Below, piece after piece: positions 47,260 to 56,448 of a DNA stretch of 64,000 bases. The translations under genes and the position numbers were made by a program. Location of the stretch: contig JADJXL010000001.1 of NCBI GenBank assembly GCA_016715885.1, positions 618,501 to 682,500 on the forward strand, given 5' to 3'. The number at the start of each line of letters is the position of its first letter. Position 1 is the first letter of the stretch. The stretch comes from Polyangiaceae bacterium (GTDB lineage Bacteria > Myxococcota_A > Polyangia > Polyangiales > Polyangiaceae). The notes under the pieces were generated by a model, which did not search any database, was not told where the DNA came from, and saw only the letters and a list, made by a program, of their open reading frames with translations.

Positions 47260-48411
47260 ATGGACTTCTCCTTCGATGAATCCGCTACCGAGCTTCGAGC
47301 TCGGGCCGTCGCGTTCGCTCGTGAGCACCTCACCCAGGACGTGACGTCGCGCGACGAGAACCAAAGTTTTTCGCGGGCATTGTGGACGAGCTGCGCCGAT
47401 TTTGGCCTGCTCGGATTGCCATTTCCTACGGAATACGGCGGCAGCGGAGCGGACATTCTGTCGACCATGCTCGTCATGGAGGGGCTTGGTTACGGTGGAC
47501 GCGACAATGGGCTCCTGTTTGCCGTGAACGCTCAAATGTGGGCCGTTCAGCACCCCATTGCGACATTCGGTACGACGGCGCAAAAAGAACGCTGGCTCGG
47601 GCGCCTCATCCAAGGCGAAATCATCGGCGCGCACGGAATGACCGAAGCCGATTCGGGATCGGACGCTTTTCGCATGCGTACGCGCGCCACTCGTCAGGAC
47701 AACGGATATGTGCTCGACGGAGTCAAGACGTTCGTCACGAACGCGCCGGTGGCGGACCTCGCCGTGGTGTTTGCCGTGACGGACCCTGCACGCGGTAGCT
47801 TCGGCATATCAGCGTTCGTCGTGGAAAAAGGAATGCCCGGTTTTTCCACGGGGAAATCGATATCGAAAATGGGCCTGCGCACGTCACCCATGGGCGAGCT
47901 CGCCCTTGAAAATTGCTTCGTGCCCGAAGAAAATCGGCTTGGCCGCGAAGGGCAAGGATCCATCATGTTCAGCTCGTCCATGGAATGGGAACGAGCATGC
48001 ATTCTCGGAATCGCTGTGGGCGCCATGGAGCGACAACTCGAAACATGCGTCGAATACGCACGCACGCGCCATCAATTCGACAAACCCATCGGCCAATTCC
48101 AAGCCGTATCGCATCGATTGGCCGACATGAAAGTACGGCTCGAAACGGCGCGGCTGTTGCTCTACAAAGTTGCCTGGCTCAAAAAGATGGGCAAACCCGC
48201 ACACTTGGAAGCCGCCATGGCGAAACTTCACCTGAGCGAAGTGTTCGTGCAATCGAGCCTCGATGCGATTCGCATCCACGGGGGATACGGCTACGCAACG
48301 GAATTCGAGGTGGAGCGGGATTTGCGCGACGCCGTGGGCGGGACGATTTATTCGGGGACGTCCGACATGCAGCGCAACATCATTGCAAGGTTCTTGGGCG
48401 TCGGTACGTGA
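47260..48411 (+). CDS. Acyl-CoA dehydrogenase
   Basis: A 383-residue flavoprotein of the acyl-CoA dehydrogenase family. It has the FAD-binding MTEADSGSDAF motif, the GVKTFVTNAP strand, RHQFDKPIGQFQ and the C-terminal GGYGYATEFEVERDLRD. The usual catalytic Glu of IYEGT is Ser here (IYSGTSDMQR). A Glu does occur in MEWERA (about residue 250), where isovaleryl-CoA and long-chain enzymes keep their base. The true substrate is therefore more likely branched or long-chain, or an acyl carrier protein thioester, than medium-chain. It converges on the biotin carboxylase gene (10-bp gap). Confidence 0.92.
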   Translation: MDFSFDESATELRARAVAFAREHLTQDVTSRDENQSFSRALWTSCADFGLLGLPFPTEYGGSGADILSTMLVMEGLGYGGRDNGLLFAVNAQMWAVQHPIATFGTTAQKERWLGRLIQGEIIGAHGMTEADSGSDAFRMRTRATRQDNGYVLDGVKTFVTNAPVADLAVVFAVTDPARGSFGISAFVVEKGMPGFSTGKSISKMGLRTSPMGELALENCFVPEENRLGREGQGSIMFSSSMEWERACILGIAVGAMERQLETCVEYARTRHQFDKPIGQFQAVSHRLADMKVRLETARLLLYKVAWLKKMGKPAHLEAAMAKLHLSEVFVQSSLDAIRIHGGYGYATEFEVERDLRDAVGGTIYSGTSDMQRNIIARFLGVGT

Positions 48412-48421
48412 TGACGACGCA

Positions 48422-49813
48422 TCACTTCTGTTTTGCGAGCGCCTCGGCGAAGTTCGTGTCGTAGTTGCCCGTAGCAAACGCTTCCGTCGCGAGGACTCGG
48501 CGCAAAAATTGTAAGTTCGTTGCCGCAGGACCCACCGCGCCCACGAGCTCGAGCGTGGTTTGTCCCAGTGCCGCATCCAGGCGAGCGATCGCGTCGGCTC
48601 GGGTTTTCCCGTGCGCCACGACCTTGGCAATCATCGGATCGTAGAACGGCGTGACCTCCGAACCCTGCTCCACGCCCGTTTCGATGCGCAGATCGTCCGC
48701 TGCGTCGGGCCAAACGAGTTTGGCGATTTTGCCCGGTTGAGGCGCGAAGCGCTTGGCAGGATCTTCCGCATACACGCGCGCTTCGATCGAATGCCCCGAC
48801 CGCGTCGGCGACAGGATTTCGGGCGACAGCACCTCGCCCGCAGCAACTCGAATTTGCTGCTCCACGAGATCGATGCCCGTGACCATTTCCGTCACGCAGT
48901 GTTCGACTTGCAGACGGGCATTGACTTCGAGGAAGAAAAGTTCGCCCTCGCCCGATGCGACAAACTCGACCGTACCCGCGCCGACGTACCCCACGTGGCG
49001 CACGACGCGAAGGGCTTCCTCGAAGAGCTCGCGTCGCTTGGCCTCACCCGCTTCACCTTGAAAAAATGCTGCAGGAGACGGGGTTTCTTCGATGATCTTC
49101 TGGTGCCTTCGCTGCACGCTGCACTCGCGTTCGCCAAGCGCGACGGCATTGCCGTGCGTGTCACACAGCACCTGCACTTCGATGTGCCGCGGTCCGCGCA
49201 AGTAACGCTCGAGGTACACGCGAGCATCGCCAAAGGCGCTCTTTCCACGATCGGAGCAAGCCTGCAACGCACGCGCAAGCTTGCTGATGTCCTCGACGAT
49301 TTGCATGCCGATGCCACCACCACCACCGGCAGCTTTGACGAGCAGCGGTACACCGATCCTTTCAGCTTCACGCGTTGCAGCTTCGACGTCATCGGCTGCA
49401 AGCGGACCATCGGTGCCCGGAGGAGGCTTCACGCCAACGGCCTTGGCAACTTCGCGCGCTTTGATCTTGTCGCCGAATGCATCGAGCGCATGCGGCGGGG
49501 GACCGATGAACACGATCCCCGCGTCCATCACGGCACGGCAGAACGCTTCTTTTTCACTGACGAGGCCGTAGCCAGGGTGGATCGCTTGGGCGCCCGTCGA
49601 TCGTGCAGCATCGATGATGGCGCTCATCGAAAGGTAGCTGTCTTTGACAGGCGGAGGCCCAATGCGCACAGCTTCGTCTGCCATGCGGACATGAGGCGAA
49701 CCGGCATCGGCGTCGGAGTAGACGGCGACGGTGCGGATGCCGAGGCGTTTGCAAGTACGAGCGATACGGCAAGCAATCTCGCCGCGATTGGCAATGAGGA
49801 TCTTGTCGAACAC
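48422..49813 (-). CDS. Biotin carboxylase subunit of an acyl-CoA carboxylase
   Basis: A 463-residue biotin carboxylase: FDKILIANRGEIACRI N-terminus, ATP-grasp Gly loop KAAGGGGGIGM, FLEVNARLQVEH catalytic strand, and the C-terminal lid. It uses ATP and bicarbonate to carboxylate biotin on a carrier protein. No carrier or carboxyltransferase gene is adjacent, so acetyl-, propionyl- and methylcrotonyl-CoA carboxylase are all possible. I chose the GTG at 49813 (VFDKI). A TTG at 49849 overlaps the rlmN stop and would add 12 residues. Confidence 0.9.
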   Translation of the reverse strand: MFDKILIANRGEIACRIARTCKRLGIRTVAVYSDADAGSPHVRMADEAVRIGPPPVKDSYLSMSAIIDAARSTGAQAIHPGYGLVSEKEAFCRAVMDAGIVFIGPPPHALDAFGDKIKAREVAKAVGVKPPPGTDGPLAADDVEAATREAERIGVPLLVKAAGGGGGIGMQIVEDISKLARALQACSDRGKSAFGDARVYLERYLRGPRHIEVQVLCDTHGNAVALGERECSVQRRHQKIIEETPSPAAFFQGEAGEAKRRELFEEALRVVRHVGYVGAGTVEFVASGEGELFFLEVNARLQVEHCVTEMVTGIDLVEQQIRVAAGEVLSPEILSPTRSGHSIEARVYAEDPAKRFAPQPGKIAKLVWPDAADDLRIETGVEQGSEVTPFYDPMIAKVVAHGKTRADAIARLDAALGQTTLELVGAVGPAATNLQFLRRVLATEAFATGNYDTNFAEALAKQK

Positions 49814-49845
49814 GTCTCGGGATGTGGTCGTTCGACGCGCCGCCG

Positions 49846-51035
49846 TCAAGAGGTGGATTTGGCGGCATCGGTGGGGCGAAACCCTTTCACTTTGGGTTTA
49901 CGCCCGAGGAGCGCGAGTTGGCCGCACGCCGCCGACACGTCGTCGCCGCGCCTTCGGCGAATGAAGCACGAGTAGCCCGCGTCGACGAGCACCTGCTGGA
50001 ACGCGAGCACGCGGGACATGTCGGGCGGGCCGAGCGTCGAAGCTTCGATGGGGTTCATCGGGATCAAGTTGATCTTGACGGGCAGTCCACGAAGGAGTTT
50101 GGAAAGACGCACCGCTTCTTGAGCAGTGTCGTTTTTCCCGACACCAGGGTGTATTCGATCGTGATGCGCCGTCGCGGGGGGAGGGGATAGCTGCGCAACG
50201 CGCCGAGCAGCTCGGCAAGCGGATACTTGCGGTTGATGGGCATGAGCGCCGAGCGGCTCTCGTCGCTCGTTGCATGAAGCGAAATCGCGAGGGCCACTTG
50301 GCCTTGAAAGTCTTTGCCGAGGCGCTCGATTTCCGGCACGAGACCCGACGTCGACACGGTCACGCGGCGCGTGGACAAACCGATGCCCTCGACGTGCGTG
50401 AGCAGGCGCAGCGCGCGCGCGGTGCTCTCGTAGTTGTGCAGCGGTTCGCCCATGCCCATGAACACGACGTTGCGGAGCTGCTCGCCTTCGTCGCAAAGCG
50501 CTCGGCCAATCAAAACTTGAGCGACGATTTCTTCTGGCCCGAGATGCCGTTGCAAACCAGCCACGCCGCTTGCGCAAAACACGCAACCCATCGCGCAGCC
50601 GACTTGCGTGGAAATACACTGCGTGACGCGGATGCGTGGCGCGTTGGTCGGGCCTTCGCTTTCCTCATCCTCGCCGTCATCATCGGCTGCAGCAGCATCG
50701 GCATCGACCTCGAGCTGAGCATTCGGCCCGCTGACGCCGGGGAGAAGAACGGTTTCGATGGTCGCGCCATCGCTCAAACGAAGCACGATCTTGCGAGTTC
50801 CATCGGCCGAGCGATGCACGTGTGCGACTTCGGCGACGGGACCGAGTCCCTCCTTCGCGAGTTTGTCCCGTAGAACCGTCGACAAGTTGGTCATCGCGGA
50901 AGGATCGAAGATGCCGCGTTTGTGGATCCACGAGAACACTTGTCGAGCGACGAAGGCCCGCTCTCCCTGTGCAGTGAGCACGCTTTGCCACTCTTCGGGC
51001 AAACGAGCGATGGGGTGAAGGGGGCGGGGTTTCAC
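49846..51035 (-). pseudogene. rlmN: 23S rRNA/tRNA m2A methyltransferase RlmN, frameshifted near the 3' end
   Basis: RlmN is a radical-SAM enzyme methylating A2503 of 23S rRNA and A37 of some tRNAs. The cluster motif CAMGCVFC and GMGEPLHNY are in the first frame, which leaves the family pattern at EYTLVSGK and would stop at 50064. The C-terminal part (NDTAQEAVRLSKLLRGLPVK through SAACGQL, with the catalytic second Cys) continues in another frame to 49846. One extra A in the run GGAAAAACGAC (about 50131-50138) would give one clean protein. Either a sequencing error or a true null; the catalytic Cys is lost as written. GTG at 51035 is the likely start. An Asp/Glu/Ala-rich insert (about 115-140) is unusual. 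Confidence 0.85.
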
Positions 51036-51188
51036 GGGCAGAGTCCCTAACGCGCGCTTGACGGTGTGGCAAGGCGCGGTCGCATCGGCCGAGTCGGGCA
51101 GGCCCTGCAACTGGAACTTTACGCGCTGCTCGAAGTGTCGTAGGTTTGGTCGAAATCCCGAATCGAACCGGGTACCTAGGGAGTGCAC

Positions 51189-51794
51189 ATGGGTGTGAGT
51201 TTTTCCCAGGCGGCGCGCCGTGTCGCGTCGAAGTACGTGGATTCAGCGTCGCTCGACGCAGCGCTCGAGGTGCTGGGTCCGCGTGCGGAAAAACATGTCG
51301 ATGCCCTGGACGCCGAGGGCAAGGCCGGCCTCATCAGCTTCCTCGTTCGTAATCTTCGCGAGCTCAGCGTCGAGGAAGCAACGGATCTCGAGCGCAAGTT
51401 GCTTCGTGAAATGGGCGCCGTTCCACGGCCCACCAAAACAATCACGGTCAAGGACGAAATTTCGGTCATCACGCTCCGCAACTACGTTCGATACCTGTGC
51501 GTTTACCTCGGGATGGAATGGAACCGAGGCATGCTATTGCAGTCGGCAGTATCGGACTTGGCGCGGTTTGCATTGGCGCGAGGAGCGGGGACGTTCGAGA
51601 TCGCGGCCGCGCGCGAAAAGGTGAGCTTTCGCGTACACATCGACGGCCAGGTGGCGCTCGGCGGCGCATGGCTCTCGTCCTCGAATGAACCGCTGCTCGC
51701 GGGCGTCCGAAACCTCGCGCGGGGCCTTCGCAGCACTTCCGGAGCGCAAGGCTCGCAGCTCGAATTCGACGTCGAGTGGGGCATCGCTGCGTGA
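51189..51794 (+). CDS. RsbT/anti-sigma-like protein lacking the N-box Asn
   Basis: A 201-residue cytoplasmic protein. Its C-terminal half (about 80-200) follows the layout of RsbT/RsbW-type GHKL kinases: a KDEISVITLRNYVRYLCVYLG helix region, then LLQSAVSDLARFALARG where a typical protein has SELARN. The ATP-contacting Asn of that N-box is Phe here, so kinase activity is doubtful. The first 75 residues are helical and unknown. It may be a binding-only regulator in a partner-switching pathway. The call is by pattern and moderate. The ATG at 51189 (MGVSFSQ) was chosen. Confidence 0.55.
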   Translation: MGVSFSQAARRVASKYVDSASLDAALEVLGPRAEKHVDALDAEGKAGLISFLVRNLRELSVEEATDLERKLLREMGAVPRPTKTITVKDEISVITLRNYVRYLCVYLGMEWNRGMLLQSAVSDLARFALARGAGTFEIAAAREKVSFRVHIDGQVALGGAWLSSSNEPLLAGVRNLARGLRSTSGAQGSQLEFDVEWGIAA

Positions 51795-51923
51795 GGGCTG
51801 ACTGAAAAACGTTCCTGTTCCAGGCAAAACCATCCTTTACACCGCGAGCGCGTGAGGGTATCGCGTTCGAGGTTGAGATCCGAGCGGCGCACGTGCGCAG
51901 CATGAAAAGGGGAGATCATCGTC

Positions 51924-52598
51924 ATGGGTATCGTGCTCGATTTGTATGCGCTTCCGCGGGCGCAAAGATCCCGCACCCGTAAGCTTCGAGACGCGTTTTT
52001 TGCGTCGTACCTCGACAACAATCCGGGAATGCAGCGCATCGAGGTCGACCTCGCAAAAGATGCGGAGAAGCTGCCCGCATGGGACGAATGGGACGTGCAG
52101 ACCAAGTTCGAGATGCTTTATGGCGAAGGCAATCTCGACGAAGAAATGGCTGCGCGCTGGAACGCCCTTTCGCGCTGGACCGATCATCTCCATCAGGCCA
52201 ACCTCGTCGTCGTGTCGACGCCGATGTGGAACTTTTCGATTCCCTGGCAATTGAAGCGTTGGATCGACGCCGTCGTGCAGGCGCGGTTGACGTTCGATTA
52301 CGACCGCAAGAAGGGCGAATTCAAGGGATTGCTTGGCGGGCGCCCCGTCGTGCTGCTCGTCACGCGTGATGGTGCATATCCACCGGGCTCGCCTTATGCG
52401 GCAATGGACTTCCAGGTTCCCTATTTGAAGACGGTTTTTGGGATGCTGGGTCTCGGACCTTTCCACGAAGTCATTGCCGAGCCGATGGCAATGGCCGGGC
52501 CGCAAGTCGCCAAAGACGCGCTGGCCGCTGCCATTGCAAAGGCCGAAGAGCTCGGCAAAACGATCGAAATCGTCGATCCTGCCGATACCGTCGCGTAA
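51924..52598 (+). CDS. FMN-dependent NAD(P)H azoreductase-like flavodoxin-fold protein
   Basis: A 224-residue flavoprotein of the AzoR/NQO family. The FMN loop STPMWNFSIPWQLKRWID (about 88-105) is characteristic, the N-terminal strand and LRDAFFASYLDNNP helix fit, and GLLGGRPVVLLVTRDGAYPP is the second FMN contact region. Such enzymes reduce quinones, nitro- or azo-compounds with NAD(P)H. AGGGGAG precedes the ATG by about 9 bases. No regulator is adjacent. Confidence 0.87.
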   Translation: MGIVLDLYALPRAQRSRTRKLRDAFFASYLDNNPGMQRIEVDLAKDAEKLPAWDEWDVQTKFEMLYGEGNLDEEMAARWNALSRWTDHLHQANLVVVSTPMWNFSIPWQLKRWIDAVVQARLTFDYDRKKGEFKGLLGGRPVVLLVTRDGAYPPGSPYAAMDFQVPYLKTVFGMLGLGPFHEVIAEPMAMAGPQVAKDALAAAIAKAEELGKTIEIVDPADTVA

Positions 52599-52911
52599 AA
52601 CTCAATCTCCCATTGACGAACAACCGCCCCAAGGAACCGAATCATTACGGTTCGTAGTGCGAAGGATTGCAGCGCATTCGGCCGATCATGCACGTGCATT
52701 GGGCCGATCCACCAAGTACGCCTGGCCGATGAATCACGTGCGTGTGGCCCTTCATTCACGTAGCGGTGGCTGATTATCGACCAAACTTGGTGGATACATC
52801 ACCAAGTTCAGCGATTGCAAACGATCGAGCTTGGGGACGAGCCGCAGGCGAGCAGCGACAGCAGCGTTGCATTGAGGATCGACATCGCGATGCGTGCTAC
52901 ACGCGTGCGTC
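52599..52911. other. Intergenic region with 11-bp inverted repeat
   Basis: This 313-bp stretch before mazG holds no gene I can support. It contains an inverted repeat ATCCACCAAGT (52707-52717) / ACTTGGTGGAT (52785-52795) with 67 bp between the arms, and a third partial arm ACCAAGT at 52801. Several GGCCGAT and CACGTGC words also recur. The arms could be paired binding sites for a dimeric regulator or a long hairpin. No T-run follows. Confidence 0.35.
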
Positions 52912-53763
52912 ATGCCGAAACCTTTCGCTCCTGTCGTCGTTCCGCCGCTTGCCGAACAAAACGGACAAACGTTCCCACGCCTCGTCGAGCTCATGCAACG
53001 CCTGCTCGCGCCGGACGGATGCCCTTGGGACCGAAAGCAGTCGTTCACCACGCTTCGCAAGTACGTGCTCGAAGAAGCGTGCGAAGTGATCGATGCGATC
53101 GATTCGGGCGATCGGGCCGAGCTTCGTAGCGAGCTTGGCGACCTCATGCTCCAGATCGTTTTTCAAGCCGAGCTCGGTCGTGTCGAGCAAGCGTTTGGCC
53201 CGGACGATGTCGTGGCAGCCATTTGCGACAAACTCGTTCGGCGGCATCCGCACGTCTTCGGCGATGTCTCCGTGGAAGACGCCGATGAAGTGCTCCGCAA
53301 TTGGGAAGCGATCAAAGCGCAGGAGCGGGCCGAATCGGACAAAGCTGAAAAGGGAATGCTGTCCGGCGTTCCTCGAAGTTTGCCTGCGCTCGTTCGCGCG
53401 CAACGAATTGGTGAAAAGGTGTCACGCGTCGGGTTCGACTGGCCAAACCCCGAGGGGTCGCGCGCAAAGGTGACCGAGGAGCTCGGAGAGCTGGACGAAG
53501 CGATTGCAAAAGGCGATGCGGATGCAATTGAAGCCGAGTTGGGTGATGTGCTTTTTGCGCTCGTCAACTTGGCGCGTCACGTGCACGTCGACGCCGAGGG
53601 CGCCCTGCGACGCACAATCGATAAGTTCTCTGCGCGTTTCGCGCACGTGGAAGCGCGGGTGCGCGACGAGCACGGTGGCTTTCCCGACAAGAATCAGGGA
53701 GGTCCGCTGCCGCTCGAAGTGCTCGACGGGTATTGGGAGCAGGCCAAGCAATCTGATAAGTAG
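52912..53763 (+). CDS. mazG: Nucleoside triphosphate pyrophosphohydrolase MazG
   Basis: A 283-residue MazG that hydrolyses NTPs to NMP and pyrophosphate, clearing aberrant nucleotides or lowering ppGpp. Two MazG domains are visible. The N-terminal one has CPWDRKQSFTTLRKYVLEEA with EExxE (LEEACEVIDAI) and ELGDLMLQIVF; the C-terminal one has VTEELGELDEAI and ELGDVLFALVNLARH. The ATG at 52912 (MPKPF) was chosen over a GTG 18 bases earlier. The enoyl-CoA hydratase start follows its stop by 5 bp, suggesting co-transcription. Confidence 0.95.
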   Translation: MPKPFAPVVVPPLAEQNGQTFPRLVELMQRLLAPDGCPWDRKQSFTTLRKYVLEEACEVIDAIDSGDRAELRSELGDLMLQIVFQAELGRVEQAFGPDDVVAAICDKLVRRHPHVFGDVSVEDADEVLRNWEAIKAQERAESDKAEKGMLSGVPRSLPALVRAQRIGEKVSRVGFDWPNPEGSRAKVTEELGELDEAIAKGDADAIEAELGDVLFALVNLARHVHVDAEGALRRTIDKFSARFAHVEARVRDEHGGFPDKNQGGPLPLEVLDGYWEQAKQSDK

Positions 53764-53768
53764 CAGTG

Positions 53769-54553
53769 ATGTCCGAACAGGAACTTTTGGAAGAACGCCA
53801 TGGCGCGGTCGCGGTCGTGACAATGAACCGCCCCAAGGCGAAGAACGCGCTGAGCCCTGAGCTGCTCACGGCATTGCTCGAGACGTTGCCCAAGCTTGCC
53901 GATGACGCGTCCGTGCGCACGGTCGTGCTTACGGGCGCTGGGGGTGCGTTTTGCTCGGGGGCCGACTTGAAGGCCGCCATGGCGAATCCCGAAGCTTTTC
54001 AGAACATCGATGCGACGATGACGCGCTACCACGGCGTGATTCGCGCCATCGTGAATGCGCCGAAACCTTTCATTGCGATGATCGAAGGTCCGGCCGTCGG
54101 ATTCGGATGCGATATGGCGCTCGCGTGCGACATCCGCATGGTGGCGACCGACGCGTACTTCGAGGAGCGGTTTGTCAAATAGGACTCATGCCGGACGGAG
54201 GCGGCACGTTTTGGTTGCCGCGTCTCGTGGGACTTGGACGCGCCATGGAGCTGATGCTCACGGGCGATCGCATCTCGGCCGAAGACGCCCTGTCGCTCGG
54301 TTTGGCGAACCATGTGATCGCCGGCGAGAAGCTGCGCGAAGAAACGATGAAGCTCGCGGACAAACTGTCGAAAGGCCCGCCGCTTGCGTATGCCGAGATC
54401 AAGCGAGCCGTGCGAGCGAGCTTGGCGAGCACCATCGACGAGGCGCTCGATCGCGAACGCGTGGGACAGACGAAGTTGCTTCAATCGGCGGACTGCATGG
54501 AGGGCGTGATGGCCTGGATGCAGAAGCGCGACGCATCGTTTGTGGGCAAATGA
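53769..54553 (+). pseudogene. Enoyl-CoA hydratase/isomerase, single-base frameshift
   Basis: A crotonase-family protein of about 262 residues in two frames. The first (to the TAG at 54180-54182) has GAGGAFCSGADL, the oxyanion loop, and IEGPAVGFGCDMALACD. It breaks at ERFVK. The second frame gives IGLMPDGGGTFWLPRLVGLG and a normal C-terminus (MAWMQKRDASFVGK). One more A in GTCAAATAGG (54173-54182) restores VKIGLMPDGG exactly. The KIGLxPDxGG form resembles PaaG/PaaB-type isomerase-hydratases. As with rlmN, a one-base homopolymer loss suggests sequence error. Start ATG 53769, directly after a GTG at 53766. Confidence 0.85.
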
Positions 54554-54554
54554 T

Positions 54555-55478
54555 TCAGCCGACGTAACGTTCGCCGGCGTCACACAAGATGGTGACGACG
54601 CGTCCGTGAACGCGCCGCGCGACTTCGACTGCAGCGTGAACGTTCGCCCCCGAGCTCGGCCCGACGAGGAGCCCTTCTTGGCGCGCGAGCTTGCGCGTCA
54701 TGCGTTCGGCAGCGGCATCGGTGACGGTGACGATGTCGTCGATGAGGCTCCGATCGACGATGGGCGGGACAAACCCAGCACCGATGCCCTGAATGCCGTG
54801 CATGCCTGGCGGTTTGCCCGATAAAACGGCGCTCGACGCAGGCTCGACCGCGACGATGCGCACGCGATCGCCAAGGGTCTTGCGGAGCGTTCGACCAGCT
54901 CCCGTCAGGGTTCCTCCCGTGCCGATGCCAGCAACGAATGCAGCAATGTCACCGCTTGTTTGTTCGAGCAGCTCGAGCGCCGTGGTCTCGGCGTGCGCGT
55001 CGGGGTTGGCAGGGTTCTCGAACTGACGGCTCATCCACGCGCCCTTCGTTTTGCCTGCAAGCTCGAGCGCCTTTTCGACGGCACCCGTCATGCCAAGGCC
55101 CGCTTTGGTCAGCACGATCTCCGCCCCGTACGCCCGCAGGATGTGCCTTCGCTCGATGCTCATGTCCTCGGGCATGACGACAATGCAGCGGTATCCCCGC
55201 ATCGCAGCGATCATCGCGAGGCTGATGCCCGTGTTGCCGCTCGTTGCTTCGACGATGGTCGAGCCTTGGGTGAGCGCGCCGTCGCGTTCGCCTTGGAGTA
55301 CCATGCCGAGCGCGGCGCGATCCTTTACGCTTCCCGTGGGATTTTGCGATTCGAGCTTGCCCCACACGGTGCCCCCGCCTTCGGGGGAGATTCGACCGAG
55401 GCGGCAGAGTGGGGTGCGACCGACGAGATCGAGAGCGTTTTCGGCGACGACGCCACCGAAGCGATGGGCATCGGGCAT
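54555..55478 (-). CDS. cysK: Cysteine synthase (O-acetylserine sulfhydrylase)
   Basis: A 307-residue PLP enzyme that makes cysteine from O-acetylserine and sulfide. The PLP lysine lies in NPTGSVKDRAA, the substrate loop is TSGNTGISLA, the phosphate loop is GIGTGGTLTG, and the C-terminal GPSSGAN binds the PLP ring N. It may be CysK or CysM; substrate choice cannot be read with certainty. It converges tail-to-tail with the enoyl-CoA hydratase (1 bp apart) and shows no terminator between them. Confidence 0.93.
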   Translation of the reverse strand: MPDAHRFGGVVAENALDLVGRTPLCRLGRISPEGGGTVWGKLESQNPTGSVKDRAALGMVLQGERDGALTQGSTIVEATSGNTGISLAMIAAMRGYRCIVVMPEDMSIERRHILRAYGAEIVLTKAGLGMTGAVEKALELAGKTKGAWMSRQFENPANPDAHAETTALELLEQTSGDIAAFVAGIGTGGTLTGAGRTLRKTLGDRVRIVAVEPASSAVLSGKPPGMHGIQGIGAGFVPPIVDRSLIDDIVTVTDAAAERMTRKLARQEGLLVGPSSGANVHAAVEVARRVHGRVVTILCDAGERYVG

Positions 55479-55611
55479 GGCGGCGAGTCTATGTCATCTG
55501 GCTCGTGCGCGGGACGGAGGAATTTCAGCGCGTGGACGAGCGCGACTTCGTTGTGGCAGACGGGCGCGCGATATCATGATACGAGCGCACAGTCACGACT
55601 GGAGGAAAGCT

Positions 55612-56016
55612 GTGTCCACACGCGTCATCGGTCTGGGAGCGGTCGTTTTCGTTGCGCTCGGCTGTCTGCTTGGATGCTCGAACAAGCTCGAGCCCAAAGA
55701 GTGCGACACCATTCGAGGCCAAGGGTTCGATCTCATCAACGCGGCTCAGCATTGCGGCACCGACGCGGACTGCTCGCAGAGCACTTGGCCGGGATGCGCG
55801 CGGGCGGTGAACGAAAAAACGAACGCGTCGATAAAGCCGCTCGCGGACAAATTCAAGCAGGGTCAATGCGAGGAGCCCAAGATGCAATGCAAGGAGCCAC
55901 CCGAGGCGTATTGCAAGCAGGGGTTGTGTGTTCACCGCGAAAAGGGCGCACCTGAAGGGGGCAGGAGACGCAGCGGGCGACATCATCATCAAGTGATCCG
56001 GTCGTCGCTGGATTGA
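55612..56016 (+). CDS. Small Cys-rich lipoprotein
   Basis: A 134-residue lipoprotein. The GTG at 55612 has GGAGG 7 bases upstream, and the signal peptide ends LGCLLGC. The mature part has Cys pairs in the order C...CGTDADC...GC...C...C...C...C and a VNEKTNASIKPLADKF helix. Spacing and style match the lipoprotein at 15058-15417 (CSVDAEC...C...INKEQYDARK...C), so they may be relatives. The His/Arg-rich tail is odd. Function unknown; likely outer-membrane or periplasmic. Confidence 0.75.
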   Translation: MSTRVIGLGAVVFVALGCLLGCSNKLEPKECDTIRGQGFDLINAAQHCGTDADCSQSTWPGCARAVNEKTNASIKPLADKFKQGQCEEPKMQCKEPPEAYCKQGLCVHREKGAPEGGRRRSGRHHHQVIRSSLD

Positions 56017-56283
56017 AATGGCCCGCGGATCGGTTCGTCCGGTCGAACCGGGATTTGCCATACTTACACCACGTAAAACGATTGATCTTGGTCGAATCGA
56101 CCGACGTAATGGGGCAAGCTTTTGGCAAAGCATCCCAATGTCGAATTGACCTTCTGGTTGGCAACCATCGCCATTCGTTCGAGTAGCCGGTTTCGTGCCG
56201 CGCGGCTTTCGGTGCGCGGGTACGCATGAGAGTATCCTTTTCGGCCGGACCCGGATATAGGAAGCGCTCCTTCGAGGTGGATG

Positions 56284-56448
56284 ATGAAGAAATATCGGTG
56301 CATCGTGTGTGGTCATGTGTACGATCCGGCCATCGGGGACCCTGAAGGTGGAATTGCCCCGGGTACGTCTTTCGAGAGCATACCGGATGGCTGGGTTTGT
56401 CCCGACTGCGGTGCGACGAAAGCGGATTTCGAGCTCATCGACGATTGA
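56284..56448 (+). CDS. Rubredoxin
   Basis: A 54-residue iron protein. The two knuckles CIVCGHVYDP and CPDCGATKADFE bind the Fe(Cys)4 centre, with PGTSFESIPDGW between, all diagnostic of rubredoxin. It carries single electrons, often to alkane hydroxylases or to superoxide- or peroxide-reducing enzymes. I prefer the second ATG of the ATGATG pair because GAGG then sits 6 bases upstream. No partner reductase or hydroxylase is adjacent. Confidence 0.95.
   Translation: MKKYRCIVCGHVYDPAIGDPEGGIAPGTSFESIPDGWVCPDCGATKADFELIDD

Noticed and set aside
46951..47634. Minus-strand open frame across the repeat cluster and the start of the acyl-CoA dehydrogenase
   Set aside because: Overlaps a clearly recognised gene and the intergenic repeats; no family character.
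51140..51180. tRNA-like GGTTCGATTC word on the minus strand upstream of rlmN
   Set aside because: The stem around it has only four pairs and an 8-base loop, and no acceptor, D or anticodon arm can be built.
50064..51188. Programmed frameshifting in rlmN
   Set aside because: No known RlmN uses it, the A-run is short, and a one-base sequencing error explains the data; left as a finding on the break itself.
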